This document shows, piece after piece, positions 25,069-33,653 of a stretch of DNA of 64,000 nt. Origin of the DNA: Kaistia terrae. GTDB lineage: Bacteria > Pseudomonadota > Alphaproteobacteria > Rhizobiales > Kaistiaceae. A program made the translations under genes and the position numbers. The notes beneath the pieces are model-generated. The model ran no database searches. It saw nothing but the letters and a program-made list of their open reading frames with translations, and had not been told where the DNA came from. The DNA lies in assembly GCF_026344005.1 (NCBI RefSeq), contig NZ_JAPKNH010000007.1, forward strand, positions 238,891-302,890, read 5' to 3'. How positions within the stretch are numbered: position 1 is the stretch's first letter; each line of letters opens with the position of its first letter.

Positions 25069-25560
25069 TCAGCGGCGCTTGGCGCCGGGGACGAAGGGCT
25101 CGCGGTCGAGCCACTTGCGGTACATGTCCGGCACGGCGCATTCCGGGTCGTTGAAATAGGCCTTGTAATCAACGCCGCCGACGAGCGCGATGTTGCCCCA
25201 GGGGTCGAGCGCGCCGGAGCGGACGATGACCTTGGCCTTCTGCGCCAGCGGGCCGACCGTGTCCTCATAGGTGACTGCCTCGAAGTCGCGCTCGTCGAAC
25301 CAGGTGGTGAGCGAGCGGTAGAGGGGCTTGTTGTGCTCGGCGACCTGGGACGCGAACATCACCTTCTCGACGATCAGTTCCGGCGCGATCACCGAATAGA
25401 GCTGGTCGAGCGTCGGCAGGTCAGCGCTGATGGCGAGGTCGATGCGCCAGGCGTCGGCGGGGATCGGGAAGCCCGCATCGACGATCATCATGATGTCGCC
25501 ATGGCCCATCGTGGCGATGGCTTCGGCGAGTTCGGCGTTGAGAATACCGGAGCGCTTCAT
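25069..25560 (-). CDS. RbsD/FucU family sugar mutarotase, C-terminally extended
   Basis: A 163-residue protein. It starts MKRSGILNAELAEAIATMGHGD with the active-site His of GHGD near residue 20 and continues MIVDAGFPIP, all RbsD-like. RbsD/FucU interconvert anomers of ribose or fucose. Usual length is about 140; this one goes past the normal ALVGGVDY end with about 25 extra residues (KAYFNDPECAVPDMYRKWL). It lies 14 bases after the ATPase stop and 20 before the Gfo/Idh/MocA gene. The sugar it acts on is unknown. Confidence 0.88.
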   Translation of the reverse strand: MKRSGILNAELAEAIATMGHGDIMMIVDAGFPIPADAWRIDLAISADLPTLDQLYSVIAPELIVEKVMFASQVAEHNKPLYRSLTTWFDERDFEAVTYEDTVGPLAQKAKVIVRSGALDPWGNIALVGGVDYKAYFNDPECAVPDMYRKWLDREPFVPGAKRR

Positions 25561-25574
25561 CGTTTATTCCTTTG

Positions 25575-27050
25575 CTATGCCGCGCTGATCGCGCGATCGA
25601 GTTCTGCATGGGTGACGTCGCGGACGATCTCTTCGACGACCTTGCCGTGCCGGAACAGCAGGATGCGGTCCGACAGGCGGGCGAGTTCGAGCGAGTCCGA
25701 CGAGGTGAAGACCACGGCGGCGCCGGAATCCGCGATGCCGCGCAGGATGTGATAGATCTCGGACTTGGCGCCGATATCGACGCCGCGCGTCGGGTCGTCG
25801 AGCATCAGCACCTTGGGTTCCATGACGAGCCAGCGGGCGATCAGCGTCTTCTGCTGGTTGCCGCCCGAAAGCGACGTGATGCGGTTGAGGATCGAGGATG
25901 TGCGGACCGAAAGGCGCTTGATCGCCGCCAGGGCCTTGCGCCGGCGCGTCGTCCCGTCACTCGTATGCATGGCTTCGTCGGTCGCCTCGGCGTTCCGCAG
26001 CACGCTCATCAGCGGCAGGATGCCTTCACGAAGCCGGTCGGCCGGAAGATAGGCGACGCGGCTGCGGATGGCGGCGCGCGGCGTCGAGCGGCCGATCGGC
26101 TTTCCAGCCACGGCAATCGACCCCGAGCTCGCGTGGTCCATGCCGAAGATGTGGCGCAGCAGCGACGACGGCCCCGAATCCGGCAGCCCGGCCAGAGCGA
26201 CGATCTCGCCGGCGCGCACCTTGAGCGAGGCGCCGGCCAGTTCGCGGCCATGTACATCAGCGACGTCGAGCAGGACTTCCTGGGTCGGGCGCGGCTTGAC
26301 CTGCAGCGGGAAGATCTCGGCCGGCTGGCGGCCCAGCATCGCGTCGACGACCTTCTCGTGGTCGAATTCGGCGACCGGGCGGGTGGTGATCAGCGTGCCG
26401 TCGCGGATGACGGAGATGCGGTCGGCGATCGAGAAGATCTCGCCCAGCTTGTGCGAGACATAGATGACGGTGACGCCGACGGAGCGCAGATGGCGGATGC
26501 GCTCCAGCAGGCGGGCGGCTTCGGCCGCGTTCAGGGCCGAGGTCGGCTCGTCGAAGATGATGACCTTCGCGTCCCAGGTCAGCACCTTGGCGACGGCGAC
26601 AAGCTGCTTGTCGGAGGACGAGATGTCGCCGACCCGCATCGAGGGAAGGATTTTCTGTTCCTGGAGTTCGTCGAGCGCCTTGCGCGCCCGCGCCGCCATC
26701 TTGTCCTTGGACGGCTTGACGAAGCCGCTGTCATCGATGCCGAGCGCAATGTTTTCGGCAACCGTCAGATTGTCGAAGAGGTCGAGTTCCTGATGAACGA
26801 CGCCGATGCCGCAGGAGAGCGCGTCGCGCGGCGTCTTCATTTTCAATTCGGTGCCGAGGGGGCCGATGATGGCCCCCTCGCTGGGATTGTAGACGCCGGC
26901 AATCAACTTGATCAGCGTCGATTTACCCGCGCCGTTTTCACCGACGAGCGCATGAACCTCGCCTTGCTTGAAGTCGATGCTGACTTTGCGCAGCGCCCAG
27001 AAGCTCCCGAAGGACTTTCCCAAGTCGCGAAGCTGAAGCATCGAAGTCAT
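25575..27050 (-). CDS. Sugar ABC transporter ATP-binding protein (RbsA-like, two NBDs)
   Basis: A 491-residue double ATPase. The first domain has Walker A GENGAGKST at residues 37-45, a Walker B IIFDEPTSAL, and an atypical signature SSSDKQL. The second has a degenerate Walker A (GLPDSGPSSLL, lacking the Lys) with a good LSGGNQQK signature and LMLDDPTRGVD. A degenerate second site is normal for the RbsA/XylG/MglA class. Operon position: 51 bases after the binding protein. Confidence 0.95.
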   Translation of the reverse strand: MTSMLQLRDLGKSFGSFWALRKVSIDFKQGEVHALVGENGAGKSTLIKLIAGVYNPSEGAIIGPLGTELKMKTPRDALSCGIGVVHQELDLFDNLTVAENIALGIDDSGFVKPSKDKMAARARKALDELQEQKILPSMRVGDISSSDKQLVAVAKVLTWDAKVIIFDEPTSALNAAEAARLLERIRHLRSVGVTVIYVSHKLGEIFSIADRISVIRDGTLITTRPVAEFDHEKVVDAMLGRQPAEIFPLQVKPRPTQEVLLDVADVHGRELAGASLKVRAGEIVALAGLPDSGPSSLLRHIFGMDHASSGSIAVAGKPIGRSTPRAAIRSRVAYLPADRLREGILPLMSVLRNAEATDEAMHTSDGTTRRRKALAAIKRLSVRTSSILNRITSLSGGNQQKTLIARWLVMEPKVLMLDDPTRGVDIGAKSEIYHILRGIADSGAAVVFTSSDSLELARLSDRILLFRHGKVVEEIVRDVTHAELDRAISAA

Positions 27051-27101
27051 CGGCGGATACTCTCGTTCTAGATCAATTGGCAGGGCAGGAAAGCAGCAGG
27101 C

Positions 27102-28067
27102 TTACTCGGCCTGGTGGTTTTCGACGTTGGACTTGTCGATCACTTCGACGCCGGTGTCAGTGTGCGTCGGCGGCATCTTGCCTTCGGCGTAGATCTGGTT
27201 GAGTACCAGCACGGCGTCATGGCCCTGGCGTTGCGGGTTCTGCGTGATGGTCGAGGTCAACGCGCCCGAAACGATCAGTTCGCGCGTCTGTGGCAGCAGG
27301 TCGGAACCGACGACCGGGATCTTGCCGGCCATGCCATTACGCTCGAGATACTGGCCGATGGCCGGGAACGAGCAGCAATCGAGCGAAATGATGCCGGTGA
27401 TGTCCGGGTTGGCCAACACGGCGTTCTCGATCGCGGCATAGACCTGCTGCGGCTCGTTGGTGGTGTTGACCAGGCTGGCGACCGTGATGCCGGGGTGCTT
27501 GGCGAGCGCCTGGCGGGCGCCGTTCTCGCGATCCTTCGACCATTGGGCGGCGGCGTCGACCGTGAAGATCAGGATTTTGCCCTTCTCGCCCATTTCCTTG
27601 ACCAGCGTCTCGCCCATGACCACGCCGGAGTAGACGAGGTCCTGGCCGACGAAGGTCAGGCGCTGCGAGGCCGGATTGTCGGTGTTGAAGGTGACGACCG
27701 GAATGCCGGCGGCAAGCGCCTTGTTGATGACCGGTGCGAGCGCGTCGGTCGAAGACGAGGAGACGGCGATGCCGTCGACGCCCTTGGTGATCCAGTTCTC
27801 GAGCTCGGCAACCTGCTTCTCGGCGCCACCGCCGACAGGGCCGGTGAAGAGCGCGTTGACGTTCAGTTCCTTGCCGGCAAGCTCGGCGCCCTTGCGCATC
27901 GGCACGGCAACCGACAGCGCCGGGTCATGGTAGGACACGACGAAGGTCGGCTGTTCCTTGGCTTCCGCGCGAGCCTTGATCGTCGGCGACAGCGTGAAGT
28001 CGGCGGCAACGGCCGGGACCAGCATGGCGAGCGTTGCAAGGCCCGCATAAAGTGAAGCGCGTATCAT
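27102..28067 (-). CDS. Sugar ABC transporter substrate-binding protein (RbsB-like), first copy
   Basis: A 321-residue periplasmic binding protein (Peripla_BP_4). The signal peptide runs to about residue 22 (ASLYAGLATLAMLVPAVAA). The ligand-domain shows FVVSYHDPALSVAVPMRKGAE, DGIAVSSSSTDAL, VVTFNTDNP and ISLDCCSFPAIGQYL. It lies between the ATPase and permease genes, unlike the usual order, and a second binding protein sits upstream of the permease. The two are only distantly similar by eye and may bind different sugars. Confidence 0.93.
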   Translation of the reverse strand: MIRASLYAGLATLAMLVPAVAADFTLSPTIKARAEAKEQPTFVVSYHDPALSVAVPMRKGAELAGKELNVNALFTGPVGGGAEKQVAELENWITKGVDGIAVSSSSTDALAPVINKALAAGIPVVTFNTDNPASQRLTFVGQDLVYSGVVMGETLVKEMGEKGKILIFTVDAAAQWSKDRENGARQALAKHPGITVASLVNTTNEPQQVYAAIENAVLANPDITGIISLDCCSFPAIGQYLERNGMAGKIPVVGSDLLPQTRELIVSGALTSTITQNPQRQGHDAVLVLNQIYAEGKMPPTHTDTGVEVIDKSNVENHQAE

Positions 28068-28120
28068 GACATTCTCCTCCCAGTGAATTTTGGTTCTTCG
28101 AATTTTCAGTCTTCGAATGG

Positions 28121-29122
28121 CTATTTCTTCGACGTCAGTCCGCCGATCAGCGCCGCCGTCAGCACGACCGCTCCGATCAGGGTCGTCTGCCAGAACGGCG
28201 TGACGCCCAGCAGGATGAGGCCGTTGCGCACGACGCCGATCAGCAGCACACCCAGCAGGGTTCCGGCGATGGAACCCTCGCCGCCTCCAAGCCGCGTGCC
28301 ACCGATGATGACCGCGGCGATGACGTCCAGCTCCAGGCCGATGCCCGTGACGGGCTGAACGTTTTCGAGAAATCCGAAATTGATGATGCCGGCGAAGGAC
28401 GCGAGCAGGCCGGCGATCGCAAAGGCGATGATCTTGGTGCGCGAGACAGGCACGCCGACGATGCGCGCCGCGCGGTCATTGCCGCCGACGGCGAAGATGT
28501 GGAAGCCGAAGGTCGTCTTGTGCAGCAGGAAGAAGCCAAGCGCTGCGACGACGATCAGAACCAGCACCTGGTTGGACAGGTTGCCGATCAGGCTGCCCTG
28601 CGCCAGCGCCGTCAGGATGGGGGCGGCACCCTGGCCATGCGGCAGGGAGACCGGCATGCCGTTGCTCATCACCAGAGTCGCGCCGCGTATCAGATAGAGC
28701 GTGCCGAGCGTGGTGATGAAGGAGGGGATGCGGCCGGCAACCGTGATGGCGCCGTTCATGGCGCCGATGGCGAGGCCGAACAGCAGCGTGATCAGGATCG
28801 CTGCGACTTCCGGCACGCCGCTGACGATCAGCAGGCCACCGACCATGCCGGCGAAGCCGTAGAGCGAACCGACCGAGAGATCGACCTCGGAGATGATCAG
28901 CACATAGGTGGCGCCGATCGCCAGCACGCCGAGCAGCGAGATCTGGCGCAGCAGGTTGAGGATGTTCTGGCCGGTCAGGAACACAGGGCTCGCGATGGCA
29001 AAGACGATGCAGAGCGCCAGCAGCGCCCCGAAGACGCCGGCTTCGCGCGTCAGCAACAGCCCTCGGGCCGATTGCATCCATCCGCTCTGCGAAGCACTGC
29101 CCGTTGCGACGTTCGTCATCAT
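28121..29122 (-). CDS. Sugar ABC transporter permease (RbsC-like)
   Basis: A 333-residue BPD_transp_2 permease with 8-10 membrane segments (LLALCIVFAIASPVFL, NLLRQISLLGVLAIGATYVLI, the SVGSLYGFAGMVGGL loop) and the family motif GAMNGAITVAGRIPSFITTLGTLYLIRGATL. Start at 29122 (MMTNVATG) has GGGAGAT upstream. It forms the channel for the RbsA/RbsB-like components. Confidence 0.94.
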   Translation of the reverse strand: MMTNVATGSASQSGWMQSARGLLLTREAGVFGALLALCIVFAIASPVFLTGQNILNLLRQISLLGVLAIGATYVLIISEVDLSVGSLYGFAGMVGGLLIVSGVPEVAAILITLLFGLAIGAMNGAITVAGRIPSFITTLGTLYLIRGATLVMSNGMPVSLPHGQGAAPILTALAQGSLIGNLSNQVLVLIVVAALGFFLLHKTTFGFHIFAVGGNDRAARIVGVPVSRTKIIAFAIAGLLASFAGIINFGFLENVQPVTGIGLELDVIAAVIIGGTRLGGGEGSIAGTLLGVLLIGVVRNGLILLGVTPFWQTTLIGAVVLTAALIGGLTSKK

Positions 29123-29220
29123 CCTATCTCCCTCGCATCGTCGCTGCTCAGTGCGCGGACGATTTCGTATCCGATGGTCCACGAGACAGGGCGCGGCGAA
29201 GCGGCCCGGCTCGCAGGTTG

Positions 29221-29234
29221 TTCAATCGATTGAA
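29221..29234. promoter_or_regulatory. Perfect 14-bp palindrome TTCAATCGATTGAA
   Basis: A perfect palindrome with the central CG step typical of LacI-family operators. It lies in the 183-base gap between the second binding-protein gene and the permease gene, 99 bases before the permease start. It differs from the TAGCGCTA operators near the local LacI gene, so a different regulator would be implied. Confidence 0.5.
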
Positions 29235-29305
29235 AGCTTGGTGCGCTGCCACTGCCGGCATGCGCGGAAGGACGGGTCGGCGGGGTGAGGCCGCCGACCG
29301 GCCGA

Positions 29306-30283
29306 TTACTTCAGTTCGCCGGCGAACACGGTCAGCTTGATGTCCGGCAGGATGGTCGCAAGGTTGTCCTTGCTGACGGTAAGGATCGGAAGAACGACTT
29401 CCTTCTCCGTCTTGCCGCCTTCAAGCTTGGCAATGACGCTCTCGCCCGCCGTCTTGCCCATCAGGTAGGGCTGCTGCATGCCGCTGGCGACGATCGAGCC
29501 GTCCTCGATCATCGGCAGGAATTCCGGCACGCCGTCAAAGGCGCCGATCAGGGTTTCGCCGCCGCGACGCATGGCGTCCACGGCACGCTTGGCGCCCAAT
29601 GTCGGCGAGTCGGTCTGGACAAAGATGCCGCGCATTTCGGGATGGGCGGTCAGCATGTCCTGCACGAAGCGATAGGTCTCGTCGGCCGTATAGGTCTGCA
29701 TCTCGTTGCGGGCGACGATCTTGTTGCCGGCCTCTTCCATCGCCTTGACGAAGCCGTTGGTGCGCTTGACGCCGTTCTGGCGCGCCTGGGAGATGGTGAC
29801 CATGCCGACTTCGGCATTCTTCCAGCCCTTGGCTTCGAACGCCTTGGCGAGCGCCTTGCCGACGTCATAGGCGCCGGCCTCGTCATTCGAGGTGACGAAG
29901 GTGACAAATTCGCCCGAAGTCGTGCCGATGCCGGCGAAGCTCACCGGGACGCCCGCCTTCTGGGCGAGACCGAGCACGGCCGGCGCGGTCGAGGAGTCGG
30001 TCGGCGACAGGACGATGCCGGTCGCGCCCTTGACGATCGCGTCCTGCGTGTTCTGCAGCTGGGTCTGGGTGTTGTTGCGGCTGTCGAGCGCGACGAAGTC
30101 GTAGCCGTGCTCCTTCGCGGCCGCTTCGACGCCCTTCGACACATAGCGCCAGAAAGGCGCGTCGAGACCGGCCGACAGATAGACGATCTGCTTGCCTTCG
30201 GCATGGGCCGCCGGCATCGCGACAGAAGCCAGCAGGCCGAATGCGCCTGCCAGAGCGATGAACTGACGCTTGGTATAGGTCAT
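29306..30283 (-). CDS. Sugar ABC transporter substrate-binding protein (RbsB-like), second copy
   Basis: A 325-residue periplasmic binding protein. Signal peptide MTYTKRQFIALAGAF followed by GLLASVAMPAAHA. Mature part: QIVYLSAGLDAPFWRYVSKGVEAAAKEHGYDF, DAIVKGATGIVLSP, and VPVSFAGIGTTSGEFVTFVTSN. It is 50 bases downstream of the CoA-transferase gene and 183 bases upstream of the permease gene. With one permease and one ATPase in the locus, the two binding proteins probably share them. Confidence 0.92.
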   Translation of the reverse strand: MTYTKRQFIALAGAFGLLASVAMPAAHAEGKQIVYLSAGLDAPFWRYVSKGVEAAAKEHGYDFVALDSRNNTQTQLQNTQDAIVKGATGIVLSPTDSSTAPAVLGLAQKAGVPVSFAGIGTTSGEFVTFVTSNDEAGAYDVGKALAKAFEAKGWKNAEVGMVTISQARQNGVKRTNGFVKAMEEAGNKIVARNEMQTYTADETYRFVQDMLTAHPEMRGIFVQTDSPTLGAKRAVDAMRRGGETLIGAFDGVPEFLPMIEDGSIVASGMQQPYLMGKTAGESVIAKLEGGKTEKEVVLPILTVSKDNLATILPDIKLTVFAGELK

Positions 30284-30333
30284 GGTTATTCCTCCCTCAT
30301 CGACGGCGGCGTTCGCCGCCCTTCCTCTCGCGC

Positions 30334-31542
30334 CTAGGGCGCGCCGATAACACCCTCCGAGATCAGACGATCGATCTCCTCGGGGTTGAAACCCGCGGCA
30401 CCCAGAACCTCGCGACTATGCTCGCCGACCAGCGGCGCGCCTCTCTCCACAGTCGACGGGGTCTTGCTGAAGCGGATGGGGAATCCGGGGGTCTTCAGGT
30501 GCCCCTCGGAGTGATGTTCGTATTCGACGAAGCTGCCGTTGAACTTTACCTGCGGATCCTCGACCGTCTTGGCAAAGTCATTGACCGGGCCGGCCCAGAG
30601 GCCGAGCGCCAGCATCGCCTCGATCAGTTCGGCCTGCTTCCAGTTGGCGCTGTGCTTGGCAACCAGCTGGTGGATCAGGTCGCGCTGGGCGAAGGAATCT
30701 ACGTCGTCGTTCATCGACAGGAAGATCGGCTCGTTGAACAATTCGCCGAGCTTGGCAAGCTGCGGGAAGGCGAGCGCGACATAGCCGTCCTGCGCCTTGA
30801 ACACGCCATAGGGCGCGCGGATGTAGACGTGGCCGTGCGGTTCCTGCGTACGCTGCTGCGGCTTGCCGTCGATGGTGAAGACGGAAAGCTCCTGCATCTG
30901 GAAGGAGATCGCCGCGTCAAGCATGTTGACTTCGACCAACTGGCCCTCCCCGGTGCGCTCGCGGTGCAGCAGCGCCGCCAGCGCGCCCTCGAAGGCGGCA
31001 TAGGCCGTAGTCGCGTCGACGACATACTGGCCGATCGGCTGGGGCGGTCCGTCCGCCTGGCCGGTCGAATACATCGCGCCGCTCAGCGCCTGCAGCAGCA
31101 GGTCCTGGCCGGGGCGCGCCGAATAAGGGCCCTCGGCGCCATAGCCCGAGATCGAGACGTAGATCAGGCGCGGGTTGATCGCCTTCAGCGTGTAGTAGTC
31201 GACACCCAGCTTCTTCGCCACATGCGGGCGATAGTTCTGCATGAAGACGTCGGCATCCTTGACCAGCTTGTGCAGGGCGGCCTGGCCCTCGGCTGCCTTC
31301 AGGTTGATCGCCAGGCTGCGCTTGTTGCGGTTCAGCGACAGGAACGAGGCGTTGATCTTGCGATCGCCGCCGCCCGCCGGCATGCGCCGCTGCCACTCGC
31401 CCTCAACCGGCTCGATCTTGATCACGTCGGCACCGATATCGCCCATGCGCTGGGCCGCGAACGGGCCCGACATCGCAACCGTGCAGTCCAGCACGCGGTA
31501 GCCCGAAAGGATCTGGGCCTTGTTCCGCTCTTCCTGGCTCAT
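30334..31542 (-). CDS. CaiB/BaiF family (class III) CoA-transferase
   Basis: A 402-residue formyl-CoA/carnitine-type CoA-transferase. Motifs include the N-terminal GYRVLDCTVAMSGPFAAQ, GADVIKIEPVEG, NRNKRSLAINLK and the catalytic Asp176 in QYVVDATTAYAAFEGAL. It moves CoA between carboxylic acids, so the pathway here probably activates a sugar-derived acid. It is the first gene of the minus-strand operon (31542 to 23984), facing the LacI gene, with a CGCCGCC-TTCT-GGCGGCG hairpin in its leader at 31568-31585. Confidence 0.93.
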   Translation of the reverse strand: MSQEERNKAQILSGYRVLDCTVAMSGPFAAQRMGDIGADVIKIEPVEGEWQRRMPAGGGDRKINASFLSLNRNKRSLAINLKAAEGQAALHKLVKDADVFMQNYRPHVAKKLGVDYYTLKAINPRLIYVSISGYGAEGPYSARPGQDLLLQALSGAMYSTGQADGPPQPIGQYVVDATTAYAAFEGALAALLHRERTGEGQLVEVNMLDAAISFQMQELSVFTIDGKPQQRTQEPHGHVYIRAPYGVFKAQDGYVALAFPQLAKLGELFNEPIFLSMNDDVDSFAQRDLIHQLVAKHSANWKQAELIEAMLALGLWAGPVNDFAKTVEDPQVKFNGSFVEYEHHSEGHLKTPGFPIRFSKTPSTVERGAPLVGEHSREVLGAAGFNPEEIDRLISEGVIGAP

Positions 31543-31599
31543 TGCCTCTTCCCACTCTTGTCGTTTTCGCCGCCTTCTGGCGGCGTAATTTGTTCACGA

Positions 31600-31617
31600 T
31601 TGTGATAGCGCTAACAA
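31600..31617. promoter_or_regulatory. LacI-type operator, copy 1 (TTGTGATAGCGCTAACAA)
   Basis: A pseudo-palindrome centred on TAGCGCTA (31606-31613), of the same style as the GntR/LacI operators ATGTTA-CGCG-like sequences of enterobacteria. It is in the divergent region between the CoA-transferase and LacI genes and shares the 12-mer GATAGCGCTAAC with the copy at 34165. Confidence 0.7.
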
Positions 31618-31628
31618 GTTGCTATGAT

Positions 31629-31644
31629 TTGTTAGCGCCAACAT
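31629..31644. promoter_or_regulatory. LacI-type operator, copy 2 (TTGTTAGCGCCAACAT)
   Basis: Second copy in the same divergent region, with one mismatch in the centre (TAGCGCCA). Its centre is 27 bases from copy 1, so both could be occupied by a tetramer or two dimers. On the minus strand it lies between a TTGACA (31657-31652) and a TAACAA (31634-31629) spaced by 17, a likely CoA-transferase promoter. Confidence 0.65.
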
Positions 31645-31656
31645 GGGAAGCTGTCA

Positions 31657-32688
31657 ATGCGTCGCAGACGATTTGGAAATGCTCCAGCCGGGACTGGCGT
31701 CATCACGATGTCAGATGTCGCCAACCGGGCTGGCGTCTCGTCGCAGACGGTATCGCGCGTTATCGGCCGGCCGGAGATGGTCACCGAGGAGACCCGCAAG
31801 CGCGTCAACGACGCGATTCGCGAACTGAACTACATCCCCAACGAAGCAGCGCGGAACCTCGCCTCCAATAGCAGCCGCGTTGTCGCGGTCGTCATCCCGA
31901 CTCTGTCCAGCTCGGCCTTCGCCGCGCAGGTCAAGGCGACGATCGATACGCTCGAGATGCGTGGCATCTCCGTCATCATCGGCAACAGTGAATACTCGGT
32001 CCTGCGCGAGGAGCAGATCATCCAGACGCTGCTGGAACGCCGGCCGATGGGCTTCATCCTGACAGGCCTGCACCATACGCCGCGCGCCATGGACCTGTTG
32101 CGCCAGAGCGGCGTACCCGTGGTCGAGACCTGGGATACCGACACCGCGCCGCTCGATTGCGCCGCCGGCTTCTCCAACATCGCCGCCGGCCATGACGTCG
32201 GCTCGCTGCTGGCAGCGCGCGGCTCGCGGCGCATCGCCTTCGTTGGTGGCGCGGCGCATCAGGATTCGCGCGCGAATGGCCGTTTCATCGGCCTTGCCAA
32301 GGCGTTGGAAGAGGCGGATCTGCCGCCACCGCTGCGGATCGAACTGGTGCTGCCGATGAGCACGCAGGACGGCATCGGCGGCCTCGACCAGGTGCTGCAG
32401 CGGGCGCCGATGACCGACGCGATCTTCTTCTCGGCCGACAGCCTGGCGCTTTCGGCGCTGCTGGAATGCAACCGGCGTGGCCTGCGAGTACCGGAGCAAT
32501 TGGCGATTTGCGGATTCGGCGATTTCGACCTCGCCTCGCTGGTGACGCCGGCGCTGACCACGGTGAAGATCCAGCCCGACGTGATGGGGCGCACCTCGGC
32601 CGAGCTGCTGCTGGCGCGGCTCGACGGCGACGACAAGCCCGCCAGCGTCGTACTCCAGCACCAGTTGATCCGTCGCGGCAGCGCCTAA
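31657..32688 (+). CDS. LacI-family transcriptional regulator of the sugar/CoA-transferase locus
   Basis: A 343-residue LacI/GalR regulator. The helix-turn-helix is at residues 18-43 (MSDVANRAGVSSQTVSRVIG), with a hinge YIPNEAARNLAS and a periplasmic-binding-like effector domain (IIGNSEYSVLREEQ, FVGGAAHQDSRANGRFIG). It is divergent from the CoA-transferase operon and next to the amidohydrolase/MaoC operon. Three TAGCGCTA operators flank these units, which supports local control by this protein. The effector is probably the imported sugar acid or its intermediate. Confidence 0.92.
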   Translation: MRRRRFGNAPAGTGVITMSDVANRAGVSSQTVSRVIGRPEMVTEETRKRVNDAIRELNYIPNEAARNLASNSSRVVAVVIPTLSSSAFAAQVKATIDTLEMRGISVIIGNSEYSVLREEQIIQTLLERRPMGFILTGLHHTPRAMDLLRQSGVPVVETWDTDTAPLDCAAGFSNIAAGHDVGSLLAARGSRRIAFVGGAAHQDSRANGRFIGLAKALEEADLPPPLRIELVLPMSTQDGIGGLDQVLQRAPMTDAIFFSADSLALSALLECNRRGLRVPEQLAICGFGDFDLASLVTPALTTVKIQPDVMGRTSAELLLARLDGDDKPASVVLQHQLIRRGSA

Positions 32689-32755
32689 CGTCGCCGCGAC
32701 CTTTGCCCATTCGCTTCAAAGGGATAACGGCTGCCCGCCATCCCTTGAAGACACA

Positions 32756-33634
32756 CTAGATCCGGTACCAGCCCTCGGCCGTCGTGCGGAACAGCTGGCG
32801 CTGCTCGTCGGCGGAATAGCCGGAGACGATCTCGCGATAGGCGTTCACGACGGCCGGATAATCGCTGAACAGGCCGTCCAGTGGCCAGTTGGTGCCGAAC
32901 ATGCAGCGCGACGGGCCAAAGGCCTCGATGCAGACCTCGATCCAGGGCCGGATCGTCTCGACCGTCCATTCGTGATCGACCATGGCAAGGCCGGACAGCT
33001 TGCAGGCAACGTTGGGCGCCTTGGCGAGATGCTGGATGCCTTTGCGCCACTCGTTGAAATAGGGAACGGTGCGCTGCTTCGGGAAGCCGCAATGGCCGAG
33101 AATGATGGTCGAGCGCGGAAAATCCCGAGCAAGATCGAACGCCTTGCCCATCTGCGGCCAGCCGGCATCCATGTCATAGATGAGATCGCGCTTCTGCAAC
33201 GCGTTAAAACCACGGCGAAACGCTGGATCGTCGAGGAAATCGAGACCGATGAAGGAGAGCATGCGCACGCCGCGGAAATTGGCGTATTGCATGTGCCGGT
33301 CCAGTTCGGAAGCGGCATTGTCGGCGGCGAGATCGACGCGGGCGATGATGCCGTTCGGCATGCCATGCTCATCGGCGACCTTCTGCAGCCATTCTGTCTC
33401 GCGCACCGTATCGATCTCGCCATCGGCGGTCTCGATATGCACGGACTTGATCAGGTTGACCGGCGCGCCCTCGCGTTGCAGGTCGGTGACCAGATAGTCC
33501 TTCATGATGGCGGAATAGTCGCCGGAAGGATGGCCGTGGAAAGGCTTGTCGGTCAGCCAGCCATAGCGGATCCCGCTTTTCAGGTCCCAGAGATGATGGT
33601 GAGCGTCGACGAATTCGAATGCTTCGTTGGTCAT
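32756..33634 (-). CDS. Amidohydrolase family (lactonase-type) protein
   Basis: A 292-residue Amidohydro_2 TIM-barrel hydrolase. It begins FEFVDAHHHLWDL, with the metal-type HxH at residues 12-14, and has ILGHCGFPK and MFGTNWPLDG near the end, patterns shared with L-fuconolactonase and 2-pyrone-4,6-dicarboxylate lactonase. By context it probably opens a sugar lactone. It is downstream of MaoC by 19 bases on the minus strand and convergent with the LacI gene. Confidence 0.9.
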   Translation of the reverse strand: MTNEAFEFVDAHHHLWDLKSGIRYGWLTDKPFHGHPSGDYSAIMKDYLVTDLQREGAPVNLIKSVHIETADGEIDTVRETEWLQKVADEHGMPNGIIARVDLAADNAASELDRHMQYANFRGVRMLSFIGLDFLDDPAFRRGFNALQKRDLIYDMDAGWPQMGKAFDLARDFPRSTIILGHCGFPKQRTVPYFNEWRKGIQHLAKAPNVACKLSGLAMVDHEWTVETIRPWIEVCIEAFGPSRCMFGTNWPLDGLFSDYPAVVNAYREIVSGYSADEQRQLFRTTAEGWYRI

Positions 33635-33653
33635 TGCTTCCTCCCCGTAGGTG

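Noticed and set aside
23891..25159. Long plus-strand frame opposite the Gfo/Idh/MocA gene
   Set aside because: Antisense shadow: no domain pattern, while the minus strand gives a complete dehydrogenase.
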